In this document: in pieces, positions 1 through 9,510 of the stretch | Position numbering within the stretch: the stretch's first letter is position 1 | Layout of the letters: each line of letters starts with the position of its first letter | NCBI RefSeq assembly: GCF_000418325.1 | Contig: NC_021658.1 | Span: 12,504,501 to 12,568,500, forward strand | Source: Sorangium cellulosum So0157-2 | Lineage (GTDB): Bacteria; Myxococcota_A; Polyangia; Polyangiales; Polyangiaceae | Direction of reading: 5' to 3' | Length of the DNA: 64,000 bases | Notes under the pieces: model-generated | Told to the model about the DNA's origin: nothing | The model's database searches: none | The model's input: the letters and a program-made list of their open reading frames with translations, nothing else | Position numbers and translations under genes: made by a program

Positions 1-346
1 CCATCGAGACGGCGAGGATCGCGTTGGCCCCGAGCTTCGACTTGTTCGCGGAGCCGTCCGCCTTGATGAGCACCTGGTCGAGCTCGGCCTGATCGAGCGC
101 ATCCATCCCGAGGATGGCCGGACCGAGGACGGTCTCGATGTTCTTCACCGCGGTGAGCACGCCCTTGCCGAGGTAGCGCTTCTTGTCGCCGTCCCTGAGT
201 TCGACGGCCTCGTGCTCGCCGGTCGACGCGCCGCTCGGCACGGCCGCGCGGCCGGTGCCGCTCAGCGTGGTGACCTCGGCTTCGACGGTGGGGTTGCCGC
301 GCGAATCGATGACTTCGCGCGCGATGACGCTCTGGATCTCCGACAT
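1..346 (-). CDS. eno: Enolase, N-terminal part (runs off the left edge)
   Basis: Phosphopyruvate hydratase, the cytosolic glycolytic enzyme converting 2-phosphoglycerate to phosphoenolpyruvate. The first 115 codons are visible on the minus strand. They begin MSEIQSVIAREVIDSRGNPT, the signature enolase N-terminus, followed by the substrate-loop motif VPSGASTG and the GANAILAVS segment at the window edge. The ATG at 346 is preceded by a GGAGAG ribosome binding site. The catalytic barrel with its Mg-binding residues lies outside the window. It is divergent from the TssL gene that begins about 330 bp away. The family assignment is firm; completeness cannot be judged here. Confidence 0.96.
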   Translation of the reverse strand, partial: MSEIQSVIAREVIDSRGNPTVEAEVTTLSGTGRAAVPSGASTGEHEAVELRDGDKKRYLGKGVLTAVKNIETVLGPAILGMDALDQAELDQVLIKADGSANKSKLGANAILAVSM

Positions 347-672
347 GACCTCTCCTCAAGGGACCGCTTCCGCGCGACCCCGGCAGCTCTCGAAGGGGGC
401 TCGAGAAGCGGCGGGAGCATAGGCACGGCCCTCCCCGGATGTCGACGCTCCGGTGCACCCGCGGCGCTCCAGCACGCCGCGCCGGAGCCGCCGACGGCCG
501 CCGGGGCGCGCCTCGCGGCCGACGCGGAGCCGACACGCGCCTGGACGGAGCGGCGCTCGCCGCGCCGTCGACCTGGGCGCGCGGACGCGCACGCGCGCCG
601 GGCCGGGCGCGCGGACGCGCACGCGCGCCCGGGTCGACGGGCCACGCGCGCCTGGCGTAAGCTCGCGGCCGC
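347..672. other. Intergenic region between eno and the TssL gene
   Basis: About 326 bp without a supported gene. It holds a near-perfect direct repeat of about 25 bp (575-599 and 605-629, 30-bp offset) made of alternating CG-rich sequence (gggcgcgcggacgcgcacg...). It probably contains the divergent promoters of eno and tssL, but no -35/-10 pair is convincing by eye. Confidence 0.5.
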
Positions 673-1314
673 GTGGAAACCTCCATCGGCGTCTTCGGTG
701 AGGAGATGCTCCTCTGGCTCTGCATGCTCCGCCAATCCCCGCGGCGGCCGCCGGCCGATCACGTGCTGCGGCAAGCGAACCTGCTGCTCGAGGAGCTCAA
801 GGGGTCCAAGCTCGCGCAGGACATGCCGATCACCTCGGTCGACGACGGCATGTTCGCGATCGCCGCCTTCGCGGACGAGCTCGCGATGTCGCTGCCGGAC
901 CTCCGGCCGGTCTGGGCCCAGCGCCCGCTCCAGGCGGCGCGGTGGATGACCAACAACGCGGGCGTCGAGTTCTTCGAGCGGCTGGAGCGCGTCCGGAGCG
1001 GCCCGCTGCCGGTGATGGCGACCTACGCCTGCGTGCTCGGCCTCGGCTTCCGCGGCCGCTACGGGCTGCCGGGGCAGAGCGCCGACGACCTCCTGCGGAT
1101 CCGCCGCGATCTCTCGCTGAAGCTCGGCGTGGATCCGGACCGCGACTGGAGCGGCGGGGTGCTCCGGCCGGCGCGCGTGGACGGCGTGGACGCGCAGCAC
1201 CTCCCCAACCTGCCGCTGTGGCAATCCGCGCTGGTCGGGCGCGTCCTGGCGGCGCTCGTCGCGATCGGCGGCGCGGTCGCGCTCGGGTGGACGATCGCGC
1301 AAAAGGTCGGATGA
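673..1314 (+). CDS. tssL: TssL/DotU-family type VI secretion membrane protein
   Basis: A 213-residue protein of the DotU/TssL family, the cytoplasmic-facing inner-membrane component that pairs with TssM in the type VI (IcmH/DotU in type IV) envelope complex. The N-terminal helical domain carries family features: the FGEEMLLWL start, AFADELAM around residue 59, and the GFRGRYGL motif near residue 128, a DotU hallmark. One hydrophobic segment at about 188-206 gives the usual C-terminal anchor. There is no peptidoglycan-binding extension, so this is the short form. The start is GTG at 673. The TssM-like gene follows after 4 bp on the same strand. No TssJ, TssK, sheath or Hcp gene is in the window, so secretion function is inferred from the family only. 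Confidence 0.85.
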   Translation: METSIGVFGEEMLLWLCMLRQSPRRPPADHVLRQANLLLEELKGSKLAQDMPITSVDDGMFAIAAFADELAMSLPDLRPVWAQRPLQAARWMTNNAGVEFFERLERVRSGPLPVMATYACVLGLGFRGRYGLPGQSADDLLRIRRDLSLKLGVDPDRDWSGGVLRPARVDGVDAQHLPNLPLWQSALVGRVLAALVAIGGAVALGWTIAQKVG

Positions 1315-1318
1315 TCGG

Positions 1319-2413
1319 ATGAGCGGCTCCTTCGTGTACGAGCTGGCGAGCGTCCACGCGCTGGTCGAGCAGGCGAACCCGGACAGCGACCAGGGGATCT
1401 ACGCGGTCCCCTGCTACCTCGTGCTCGGCGAGCCGGGCTCGGGCCGCTCCACGGTGATCCGCGCGATGAACCTCACCTGGCCCCCGGGCGGCGCCCCGCT
1501 CCAGGTCGGCGTGCCCGGGGCGCGGTGCTCGTACTGGCTGGCGAAGGAGGCGCTCTTCATCGAGCCCGAGGCGTCGGTGCTCGGCCCGCGGCGGGAGCCG
1601 GCCGAGCTCGCGCAGCTCTGCGACGAGCTGCGCCGCTCGCGGAAGCGCGAGCCGATCGACGGCATCCTCCTCGTCCTGAGCATCGCGGACTTCGCCGAGC
1701 TCGACGAGCAGGGCGTCGAGGCGTACGCGAACCGGATGCGCGCGTACCTCATCGAGGTCGGCCGCGCGCTGCGCGCGGACGTGCCGGCCTACGTGGTGCT
1801 GTCGCGCTACGACACGCTGTGGGGCTTCGCCGAGGTGTTCCAGTGGACGCACGAGCGCGGGCGCGAGGAGCCCTGGGGCTTCACGCTCCCGCTCGACGCG
1901 GGCCCGGGCGCCGCGGTCCCGCGGATCCTCCAGGAGCTCGAGGGGCTGAACGCGCGGCTGGAGTCGACCTGCCTGGCGCGGGTGAGCTCGGAGGATCCGC
2001 CCGACGCGCGGATGCGGGCGTTCCAGCACCTGGCCGAGGTGCGGGCGCTGATGGCGCGGCTGCGGCAGCTGTTCGGGGCGCTCGCCATGGAGAACGCGTT
2101 CGAGCGGGCGCCGTGGCTGCGCGCGGTGGCGATCGGCAGCGCGCTGCCCGGCATGGGGGACCGGCTCCGCGCGGGGGTGACGCGGTTCATCAACATGGGG
2201 CTGGCGCAGCCGCCGAGCGTGGCGGTCGCGCAGCGGCCCGGGGGGCTGCCGATCCACGCGACCATGCGGGTGGTCGTGCTGCCGGAGCGGGACATCGTGC
2301 CGCTCCGGCCGCGGTGGCGGGACGACCGGTTCACGCTGATCGGCTTCGTGGGCGGGCTGCTCCTGCTGCTCGCGGCGGGCCTGACGGAGCTGATCCTGCG
2401 GCTCGTTGGGTGA
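1319..2413 (+). CDS. Short TssM/IcmF-like NTPase with C-terminal anchor
   Basis: 364 residues resembling only the cytoplasmic NTPase domain of TssM/IcmF, which normally exceeds 1,000 residues. A P-loop GEPGSGRST lies at about 36-45, with the conserved CSYWLAKEAL strand, DGILLVLS and the VPAYVVLSRYD strand downstream. The expected DTAGR Walker-B-like motif reads EPEAS and the TKxD-like motif reads SRYD, so nucleotide handling may be altered. A single transmembrane helix ends the protein (about 338-362). The periplasmic IcmF-related and C-terminal domains are absent, yet the gene ends cleanly and is coupled to tssL, which argues for a genuine reduced form. It probably forms a minimal membrane complex with the upstream TssL; its partner machinery is unknown. 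Confidence 0.75.
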   Translation: MSGSFVYELASVHALVEQANPDSDQGIYAVPCYLVLGEPGSGRSTVIRAMNLTWPPGGAPLQVGVPGARCSYWLAKEALFIEPEASVLGPRREPAELAQLCDELRRSRKREPIDGILLVLSIADFAELDEQGVEAYANRMRAYLIEVGRALRADVPAYVVLSRYDTLWGFAEVFQWTHERGREEPWGFTLPLDAGPGAAVPRILQELEGLNARLESTCLARVSSEDPPDARMRAFQHLAEVRALMARLRQLFGALAMENAFERAPWLRAVAIGSALPGMGDRLRAGVTRFINMGLAQPPSVAVAQRPGGLPIHATMRVVVLPERDIVPLRPRWRDDRFTLIGFVGGLLLLLAAGLTELILRLVG

Positions 2414-2689
2414 CGTGACGTGACGCCCGCGGCGCGGAGGAGGGTGACCGGCGGGGCGGCCGCCGCGCCTCCCCCGCGGCGACCGCGCTCGTCTCCGCGC
2501 CGCGCCTGCTGAGGCGCAGCGCCGCCGGCGCCGCGCGCCCGGTTGACAGGGCGTGCGGAAGGCTCATACGCACGCGATGGGGGGGCGCGTCTCGCCTGCG
2601 GGATCGATCCGCCGATCAGGGCGCTCGCCGCGCGGCGCCGCGCGGCGCTGCCCGGGCGGGACCGGGGAAGCGGGCGCGAGGACGGCGCG

Positions 2690-5600
2690 ATGACGCACCT
2701 CCCGATCCAGCCAGGCGCGACCCGCATCCGAGGGCATCACGTCACCGCGAAGAGCGGCGAGGGCTCGGGCTGGGCCATGTACCGGGCCCGCCGCGACGCC
2801 GACGGGCTCGAGGTGGCGATGAAGATGCTCTACGCCGATTACACGCGGATCGGCGACATCCTCCGCTTCAAGCACGCCTATCGCGTCATCCAGCGCATCG
2901 ACTCGGCGAGGGTCCTCAAGGTGCACGCCGTCGAGGAGCACGGAGACGGCCTGGTGCTCTTCACCGAGGTTTTCCCGGGCGCCCCGCTGTCCTCGACGCG
3001 GATGTCGGCGCCGACAGGCGAGCTCGACGTCTCCGCGGTGCTCGACGCCGTGATCCCCGTGGCCGAAGCGCTGGCCGACATCCACCGTCACGGCCTCATC
3101 CACGGCGACGTGAGGCCCCCGAACATCCTGCTCGGAGAGGGCGACCAGGTGAAGCTCACCGGCTTCGGCGTCGATGCCCTCGTGACGCGCGAGAAAGAGG
3201 AGATCTACTCCCGCCGCGTCCTCACGGAGGTGCTCCCTTACGCGTCGCCCGAGCAGACCGGCCGCATGAACCGCAGCGTGGACTACCGCACCGACATGTA
3301 CTCGCTGGGGGTCGTGCTCTACGAGATGCTCACCGGGCGGCGGCCGTTCGAGGCGGCGGACCCGCTCGAGCTGATGCACGCCCACATCGCGGTGGCGCCC
3401 GCCCCGCCGTCGGAGGTGAGCCCGGCGGTGCCCGGCGCGCTCTCGGCGATCGCGATGAAGCTCCTCAGCAAGAACGCCGAGGATCGCTACCAGTGCGCCG
3501 ACGGGCTGAAGGCCGATCTGGAAGAGCTCCGGTCGCGGCGGCGCCGCCGCGACCTCTCGGGGACGTTCAGCCCCGGCCAGCACGACAGGAGAGACCTCTT
3601 CCGGCTCCACCAGAAGCTCTACGGCCGCGAGGGGGACATCCGGGCGCTCATCGATTCGTTCGACGACGTGCTCCGCGGCAAGCGCACGATCGTCCTCGTC
3701 TCGGGCTATTCGGGCATCGGCAAGTCGTCGCTCGTCCAGGAGATCCTGAAGCCGCTGGCGCGCGAGAAGGGCTATTACATCAGCGGGAAGTACGATCAGT
3801 ACAACCGCGACAGGCCGTACAGCGCCATCGTCCACGCGTTCGACGGGCTCATCAAGCAGCTCCTCTCCGAGAGCGAGGAGCGGATCGCGGCGTGGCGCGG
3901 CGCCCTCCTGGAGGCGCTGGGGAGCAACGGGCAGGTCCTCTGCGACGTGCTCCCGTCCTTGAAGCACATCCTCGGCGAGCAGCCGCCCGTCCCCGCGCTC
4001 GGCCCGGTGGAGGCCCAGAACCGCTTCATCCTCTACTTCCAGAAGTTCGTCTCCGTGTTCGCCCGGCACGCCCACCCGCTGGCCGTGTTCCTCGACGATT
4101 TGCAGTGGGTGGACTCGGCCAGCCTCGGCTTGATCGAGAGCATCCTCGCGAAGGACGGCGTGGAGTCGCTCTTCTTCTGCGGCGCTTACCGCGACAACGA
4201 GGTGAGCCCGGCCCACCCCGTCCTCGTCGCGCTGGAGGAGCTCGAGGAGGGCGGCCTCGGGGTGCGGCGCATCGTCCTCGCGCCCCTCGGGCTCGGCCAC
4301 CTGACCGAGCTCGTGCGCGACAGCCTCCAGACCGGCGACGGGGGCCCGCTCGCGGCCGCGGTCCTGAAGAAGACCGGTGGCAATCCGTTCTTCGTGAAGC
4401 AGTTCATGCGGCACCTCTACGACGCGAAGGCGCTGGTCTTCGATCCGGCGAGGGGCTGGGGCTGGGATCTGCGGCAGATCGAGCGGCTCGGGTGCACCGA
4501 CAACGTCCTCTGCCTGATGGCGGAGACGATCCGGCGCCTGCCGCCGGCGACGCAGCGGGTGCTCCGGCTCGCCTCGGCGATCGGCAACACCTTCGAGCTG
4601 GACGTCCTCAACACCGTGAGCGAGCGCGCCCCCGAGGAGACGTACGCGAGCCTCGACCACGCCCTCTGCGAGGGCCTGATCGTGAGCGCGAACGGGCAGG
4701 CGCGCTTCGCGCACGACAAGATCCAGGAGGCCGCGTATTCGCTGATCCCGGAGCGCGACAGGCCGGCGTTCCACTACCGGATCGGGAGGCTCTTGCTCGG
4801 CAAGCTGCGGTCCGACAGGGGGCACGACCTGTTCGACGTCGTCAATCACCTGAACAGCGCGGGCGATCTGATGAAGGACCCGGAGGAGCGCATGGAGTCG
4901 GCCCGGCTCAACCTCCAGGCCGCCGCGCGCGCCGAGGAGTCGGCGGCCTTCACCGCGGCGCTGAAGTACCTGGAGCACGGCATGGCCATGCTGCCTGAAG
5001 ACGCGTGGACCTCCGATTACGAGCTGGCGTTCCTCTATCACACGAAGAAGGGCCTCTTGGAGTCGCTGTGCGGGCGGCACGACGACGCGCTCGGGACGCT
5101 CACGGGCACCTTCGACAGGGCGAGGGGGCGCCGCCACGAGACGGAGGTGCGGCGCCTGAAGATGAAGGTCGAGATCCTGAAGAACGATCTGCCCGCCGCC
5201 ATGGACGAGGGGCTCGCCGCGCTGCGCGCCTACGACATCCACCTGCCGCCCTACCCGGACGACGGCGCGCTCGCCGCCGAGCTCGCGCGGACCCTCGCGA
5301 TCATCGGCGACCGCCCCATCGCGTCTCTCGTCGACCTGCCCGCGCTGGACGACCCCGAGATCGCCGCCCTCCAGGACCTCCTTCAGGAGATGTTCTCGCC
5401 GACCTACCAGCTCGGCACGAACAACTTCGGCATCACGGTGATGAAGGCGCTCCAGGGCTCGCTCATGCACGGCATCTCGAAGAGCTCTATCTACGCCTAC
5501 GTGAATTTCGGGACGTTCCTCTGCGCCGGGCTCGACATCGAGAAGGGTTACGCGTTCGGGCGGGCGGCGGTCCGCCTGAACGAGCGCTGCCCGGACGCGA

Positions 5601-8119
5601 AGTCCGAATCCATGCTGTGCAACATGTGGGGGGCGTGGGTCCAGCACTGGATGGACACCTACGAGAGCTCGCAGGCGTCGCTGCGCAAGGGCATCCACGC
5701 CGGCGTCGAGACAGGGCAGTACATCTGGGCCTTCTACAACGCGTGCAACGCGAGCGTGAACGCCCTGCTCCGCGGGGCGCACCTCCACGACGTCCTCGAG
5801 GAGGCGAGGCTGCACGCGCCGCTCTGCAAGCTCGACGAGTTCAACACGATCACGTGGATGGTCGGGGCCGTCGCGCAGCTCAGCGAGCACCTGGGCGCGC
5901 CGGCCGGGGGCGACTGGAGGCGGGGGGCGTGGGTCGACATCGGCGCGGTCGCCGAGGAGGCCCGCCGCATCGACAACCGGGCGTCGCTCTATTTCTTGAA
6001 CGTCTTCGAGGTCATCGCCGGCGTCTTCGAGGGCGCGTACGAGGAGGTGGCGTCGCTCTGGGGCAGGGCCGACCCCGGCAGCCTCGGGATGCTCGCCGCG
6101 TGGCACGCGAGCCCTTGCTATTACTTCTATGGCGGACTGGCCTTCTCGCGCGCCGCCGGGACCGCCGCCCCTGCGCTCAGGGAAGCTTACCTCGCGAGGC
6201 TCCGGGAGTGCGCGCGCAAGGTGGAGTCCTGGGCGGCCCTCGGGCCGGAGAGCCACCGTCACCGCGCCTTGATCCTGAAGGCCGAGCTCGCCCGGAGCGA
6301 GCGGCGCGAGGGCGCGGGCGCCCTGTACGATCAGGGCATCATGGCCGCGCGGGAGGGCCAGTTCCTGCAGGACGCGGCGCTCGCCAACGAGCTCTGCGCT
6401 CGCCATTACCTCGACGCCGACAGGCGCTTCGTCGCGTGCGCCTACATGACCGAGGCGCACCGTCTCTATGGTCGCTGGGGCGCCGCGCGCGCGATGCGGC
6501 GCCTCGAGAGGGATTTTCCGCACGCGCTCCGGCCGGAGGCGATGCGCATGCAGGCCGCGGCGGGGCCTGCTGCGCCGTTCGACGCGCCGCACGCGAGGCT
6601 CGACCTCGTCACCGTGCTCAAGGCGTCGCAGGCGGTCTCGGGCGAGCTGATCCTCGACCGGCTCATCGAGACCTTGCTGACGATCGTGGTCGAGCACGCG
6701 GGCGCCGAGCGCGGCCTCCTGCTCCGCCCCCGCGGCGCCGAGCACGACGTCGAGGCCGAGGTCGTCATCCGGCGCGGCCGGGTCGAGGTCACCCTCCGAC
6801 AGGCGCCCGTCACCCCGGCCGATCTCCCCATCTCCCTCCTCCACTACGCGATCCGCTCCCGGGAGAGCGTGATCCTGGACGACGCCGCCGTGCCCAACCA
6901 GTTCTCGGAGGACGCCTACGTGCGCGAGCGGCGACCCCGCTCGGTGCTCTGCCTCTCCCTGGTGAAGCAGGGCACGCTCGTGGGCGTGCTCTATCTGGAG
7001 AACAACCTGACCCCGCGCGCCTTCACCGCCGATCGGATCGCGATGCTGGAGCTCTTGGCCTCCCAGTCCGCCATCTCGCTGGAGAACGCGCGCCTCTATA
7101 CCGAGCTCCAGCGCGAGAACAGCGAGCGCAAGCGGGTGGAGCTGGCGCTGCGCGAGCGGGAGGCGCGGATCCGGCGCCTCGTGGACGCCAACATCATCGG
7201 GATCGCCTTCTGGGACCTCGACGGCAGGATCCTCGACGCGAACGACGCCTTTCTATCCATGATGGGCTACAGCCGGGAGGAGCTCGCCTCGGAGAAGCTC
7301 TACTGGACGGAGAGCACGCCGCTGGAGTCGCATGACGTGACCCAGCGGGCGCTCGACGAGATCGCCCTGACCGGCCAGTTCCGGCCTTTCGAGAAGGAGT
7401 TCTGCCGGAAGGACGGCAGCCGCGTCCCCGTGCTGCTCGGCGGCGTGCGGTTCGAGGGGTCGGACGACCAGGGGGTGGCGTTCGTCCTCGACGTGAGCGA
7501 GCGCAAGCAGGCGGAGGAGCGCCAGAGGCTCCTGTTGAATGAGCTGAACCATCGGGTGAAGAACACGCTGGCGATCGTGCAGGCGATCGCCGCGCAGACG
7601 CTCCGCATGGCGGACTCGCCCAGGGCGTTCACGGAGGCGTTCCTCGCGCGGCTCCTGGCGCTGTCTCAGACCCACAACCTGCTGAACCAGACCTCCTGGC
7701 AGGGCGCGAGCCTCCGCGACATCGTGTGCGCCGAGCTGGCGCCGCACGCCGACTGCGACGCCGATCGGGTCCACGTGATCGGCGAGCACGTGCGCCTCCG
7801 CCCCGAGGCGGCGGTGACGCTCGGCATGGCGATCCACGAGCTGGCGACCAACGCGGCCAAGTACGGGGCGCTGTCGCAGCCGTCCGGCCGCGTCGAGATC
7901 GCGTGGGACGTGAGCGCGGACGGGCGCGAGCCGCTGCTCCGGCTCGAATGGCGGGAGACGGGCGGGCCGACGGTACGGGCGCCGCGCCGCCGGGGCTTCG
8001 GCTCGCGCCTGATCGAGCGCGACCTCGGGCGCCAGCTCGCCAGGGAAGTGCGCCTCGACTTCCCGCCCGAGGGCGTGCGCTGCGTGATGCATCTGCCGCT
8101 GGAGCGCGTGACCGCATGA
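2690..8119 (+). CDS. Kinase-like/AAA ATPase/GAF/PAS/HWE histidine kinase fusion
   Basis: A very large cytosolic signalling protein (1,809 aa from the ATG at 2690; the open frame extends further upstream without better support). Domain order: Ser/Thr-kinase-like domain (about 10-275), STAND-type AAA ATPase with P-loop GYSGIGKSS near 340 and Walker B VFLDDLQWVD near 466, a long helical repeat region (about 600-1250), GAF (about 1305-1470), PAS (about 1488-1610), and an HWE-type histidine kinase with H-box ELNHRVKN near 1617, HELATNAAKYGAL, and the WRE motif near 1754. The kinase domain keeps the VAMK lysine and a catalytic-loop Asp (HGD, not HRD), but the Mg-binding DFG reads GFG, so protein kinase activity is doubtful. 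The stop overlaps the next ATG, a receiver gene, so it is probably a two-component pair. The input signal is unknown. Confidence 0.9.
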   Translation: MTHLPIQPGATRIRGHHVTAKSGEGSGWAMYRARRDADGLEVAMKMLYADYTRIGDILRFKHAYRVIQRIDSARVLKVHAVEEHGDGLVLFTEVFPGAPLSSTRMSAPTGELDVSAVLDAVIPVAEALADIHRHGLIHGDVRPPNILLGEGDQVKLTGFGVDALVTREKEEIYSRRVLTEVLPYASPEQTGRMNRSVDYRTDMYSLGVVLYEMLTGRRPFEAADPLELMHAHIAVAPAPPSEVSPAVPGALSAIAMKLLSKNAEDRYQCADGLKADLEELRSRRRRRDLSGTFSPGQHDRRDLFRLHQKLYGREGDIRALIDSFDDVLRGKRTIVLVSGYSGIGKSSLVQEILKPLAREKGYYISGKYDQYNRDRPYSAIVHAFDGLIKQLLSESEERIAAWRGALLEALGSNGQVLCDVLPSLKHILGEQPPVPALGPVEAQNRFILYFQKFVSVFARHAHPLAVFLDDLQWVDSASLGLIESILAKDGVESLFFCGAYRDNEVSPAHPVLVALEELEEGGLGVRRIVLAPLGLGHLTELVRDSLQTGDGGPLAAAVLKKTGGNPFFVKQFMRHLYDAKALVFDPARGWGWDLRQIERLGCTDNVLCLMAETIRRLPPATQRVLRLASAIGNTFELDVLNTVSERAPEETYASLDHALCEGLIVSANGQARFAHDKIQEAAYSLIPERDRPAFHYRIGRLLLGKLRSDRGHDLFDVVNHLNSAGDLMKDPEERMESARLNLQAAARAEESAAFTAALKYLEHGMAMLPEDAWTSDYELAFLYHTKKGLLESLCGRHDDALGTLTGTFDRARGRRHETEVRRLKMKVEILKNDLPAAMDEGLAALRAYDIHLPPYPDDGALAAELARTLAIIGDRPIASLVDLPALDDPEIAALQDLLQEMFSPTYQLGTNNFGITVMKALQGSLMHGISKSSIYAYVNFGTFLCAGLDIEKGYAFGRAAVRLNERCPDAKSESMLCNMWGAWVQHWMDTYESSQASLRKGIHAGVETGQYIWAFYNACNASVNALLRGAHLHDVLEEARLHAPLCKLDEFNTITWMVGAVAQLSEHLGAPAGGDWRRGAWVDIGAVAEEARRIDNRASLYFLNVFEVIAGVFEGAYEEVASLWGRADPGSLGMLAAWHASPCYYFYGGLAFSRAAGTAAPALREAYLARLRECARKVESWAALGPESHRHRALILKAELARSERREGAGALYDQGIMAAREGQFLQDAALANELCARHYLDADRRFVACAYMTEAHRLYGRWGAARAMRRLERDFPHALRPEAMRMQAAAGPAAPFDAPHARLDLVTVLKASQAVSGELILDRLIETLLTIVVEHAGAERGLLLRPRGAEHDVEAEVVIRRGRVEVTLRQAPVTPADLPISLLHYAIRSRESVILDDAAVPNQFSEDAYVRERRPRSVLCLSLVKQGTLVGVLYLENNLTPRAFTADRIAMLELLASQSAISLENARLYTELQRENSERKRVELALREREARIRRLVDANIIGIAFWDLDGRILDANDAFLSMMGYSREELASEKLYWTESTPLESHDVTQRALDEIALTGQFRPFEKEFCRKDGSRVPVLLGGVRFEGSDDQGVAFVLDVSERKQAEERQRLLLNELNHRVKNTLAIVQAIAAQTLRMADSPRAFTEAFLARLLALSQTHNLLNQTSWQGASLRDIVCAELAPHADCDADRVHVIGEHVRLRPEAAVTLGMAIHELATNAAKYGALSQPSGRVEIAWDVSADGREPLLRLEWRETGGPTVRAPRRRGFGSRLIERDLGRQLAREVRLDFPPEGVRCVMHLPLERVTA

Positions 8120-8496
8120 TGCTCCCGGATCCCGAGGGCCCGCGCGAGCTGGAGGGGCTGCGCGTCCTCATCGTCGAGGACGAGCCGATGATCGCCTCGT
8201 CCCTGGAAGATGTCTTGACCGACCTCGGCTGCGTGGTGATCGGCCCGGCGTTGACCATGAAGGACGCGATCCGCCTGGCCCGCGAGGCGCAGATCGATGG
8301 GGCGAGCCTGGACATCAACATCGCTGGCGAGAAGGTCTATGCCGTGGCCGACATCCTGATGGAACGGGGCATCCCGTTCGTCTTCGTGACGGGGTACGGG
8401 AAGGCAGGGCTGCGCGAGTCCGATCTCAGCCGTCCGGTGCTGCAGAAGCCGTACAGCCTCCACCGTTTCGTGGAGATCGCCAGGCGGTGGCGATAG
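8116..8496 (+). CDS. Single-domain response regulator
   Basis: 126-residue stand-alone receiver domain. The acidic pocket E21-D22 (VEDEP), the phospho-acceptor D66 (SLDINIAG), the switch T92 (FVTGYG) and the conserved K111 (QKPYS) are all present, so it should be phosphorylatable. No output domain follows. The ATG overlaps the TGA of the histidine-kinase gene (ATGA at 8116-8119), indicating translational coupling and making the HWE kinase its likely phosphodonor. HWE kinases commonly pair with such single-domain receivers, which act as phosphate sinks or relay phosphate to other proteins. Start choice is fixed by the overlap. Confidence 0.92.
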   Translation: MMLPDPEGPRELEGLRVLIVEDEPMIASSLEDVLTDLGCVVIGPALTMKDAIRLAREAQIDGASLDINIAGEKVYAVADILMERGIPFVFVTGYGKAGLRESDLSRPVLQKPYSLHRFVEIARRWR

Positions 8497-8754
8497 CCGG
8501 GCGCCCCGGCGCGGCGGAGCCTGGCGCGAGCGCGTCGCGCGTGCGCGGCGTCGAGCTCGCCCGCGCGCGTCGTGCCCGAGCCAGCGCCGCTGCGCGGGAT
8601 ACGCTGCCGCAGGCGGGCTCTTGGTGGCTGTTTGCGACGGCGCGTCCTCGGCCATGTGACATCGCGCGACAGGAGCCCATCGTATCGGTGCGCCCTTTCG
8701 CGATGGCGATTCGTCATTACGTTTGCAATGACTCCTCGTTGAAAGGAGGTTCCC

Positions 8755-9510
8755 ATGGCGGAGCAGCAGCGTCAGCAAGTGGGTCAAGACGTTCCTGTGG
8801 CCAGGTCGCAGCAGGGCAAGCCCAGCAGCCAGGCGACGGGGCAGACTTCCTCTCTGGGGGCCGGCGGTCCGTCCGCCGGGCTGCAGCGCCAGCAAGGCGG
8901 CGGTCAGCTCGGGCGGTACGGCGGGGCGGGCGGGGTCTTCAGCCCGTTCACGATGATGCGCCGGATGATGGAGGACATGGATCGCATCTTCGAGGACTTC
9001 GGCTTCGGCGGGACGCTCTCGCCGTTCAGGCAGTCTCGTTCGCTTGCCGAGCAGGGCGGCGGTTGGGGCCTCTCGTCGTTCGGCGGCGGCCTCTGGTCGC
9101 CGCACATCGAGGTGCGCGAGCGCGACGGTCAGCTCGTCGTGAAGGCCGATCTCCCGGGCGTGACGAAGGACGACATCCGGGTGGAGCTCCACGACGACGC
9201 GCTGATCATCGAGGGCGAGCGCCGGCAGGAGCACCAGGAGCAGCGCGAGGGGGTGAGCTACAGCGAGCGCAGCTATGGCTCGTTCATGCGATCCATTCCG
9301 CTGCCCCAGGGCGTGCAGGCCGACGACGTGGACGCGAGGTTCGAGAACGGCGTCCTCGAGGTCTGCCTGAAGCTGCCGCAACAGCAGCAGCGCGGCCGCA
9401 CGGTGCAGATCAAGACCGGCGGCGGGTCCGCGGCGCAGATGGCCGGCGGGCAGGGGGCGACGGCGGGCGGTGGCACGACGGCGTCCGAGAAGGCGAATCG
9501 GCCGAGCTGA
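8755..9510 (+). CDS. Hsp20/alpha-crystallin family small heat shock protein
   Basis: 251-residue ATP-independent holdase chaperone. The alpha-crystallin domain spans about residues 115-208, with VKADLPGV, LIIEGER and the closing A-x-x-x-N-G-V-L motif (ARFENGVLEV). A long Gln/Gly/Ser-rich N-terminal arm (1-60) precedes an amphipathic MMRRMMEDMDRIF helix, and a Gly/Ala-rich tail ends the protein. The ATG at 8755 has a near-consensus ribosome binding site (AAAGGAGGT at 8742-8750). It stands alone and is followed by a strong intrinsic terminator. An unusual 23-bp direct repeat begins in the last codons and is repeated just after the stop. Confidence 0.95.
   Translation: MAEQQRQQVGQDVPVARSQQGKPSSQATGQTSSLGAGGPSAGLQRQQGGGQLGRYGGAGGVFSPFTMMRRMMEDMDRIFEDFGFGGTLSPFRQSRSLAEQGGGWGLSSFGGGLWSPHIEVRERDGQLVVKADLPGVTKDDIRVELHDDALIIEGERRQEHQEQREGVSYSERSYGSFMRSIPLPQGVQADDVDARFENGVLEVCLKLPQQQQRGRTVQIKTGGGSAAQMAGGQGATAGGGTTASEKANRPS

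Noticed and set aside
2564..6844. 1,426-codon open frame on the minus strand
   Set aside because: It is antisense to the kinase fusion gene, rich in Arg, Leu, Glu, Val and Ala, and lacks any motif. High GC at third positions in the sense gene removes stops on the opposite strand.
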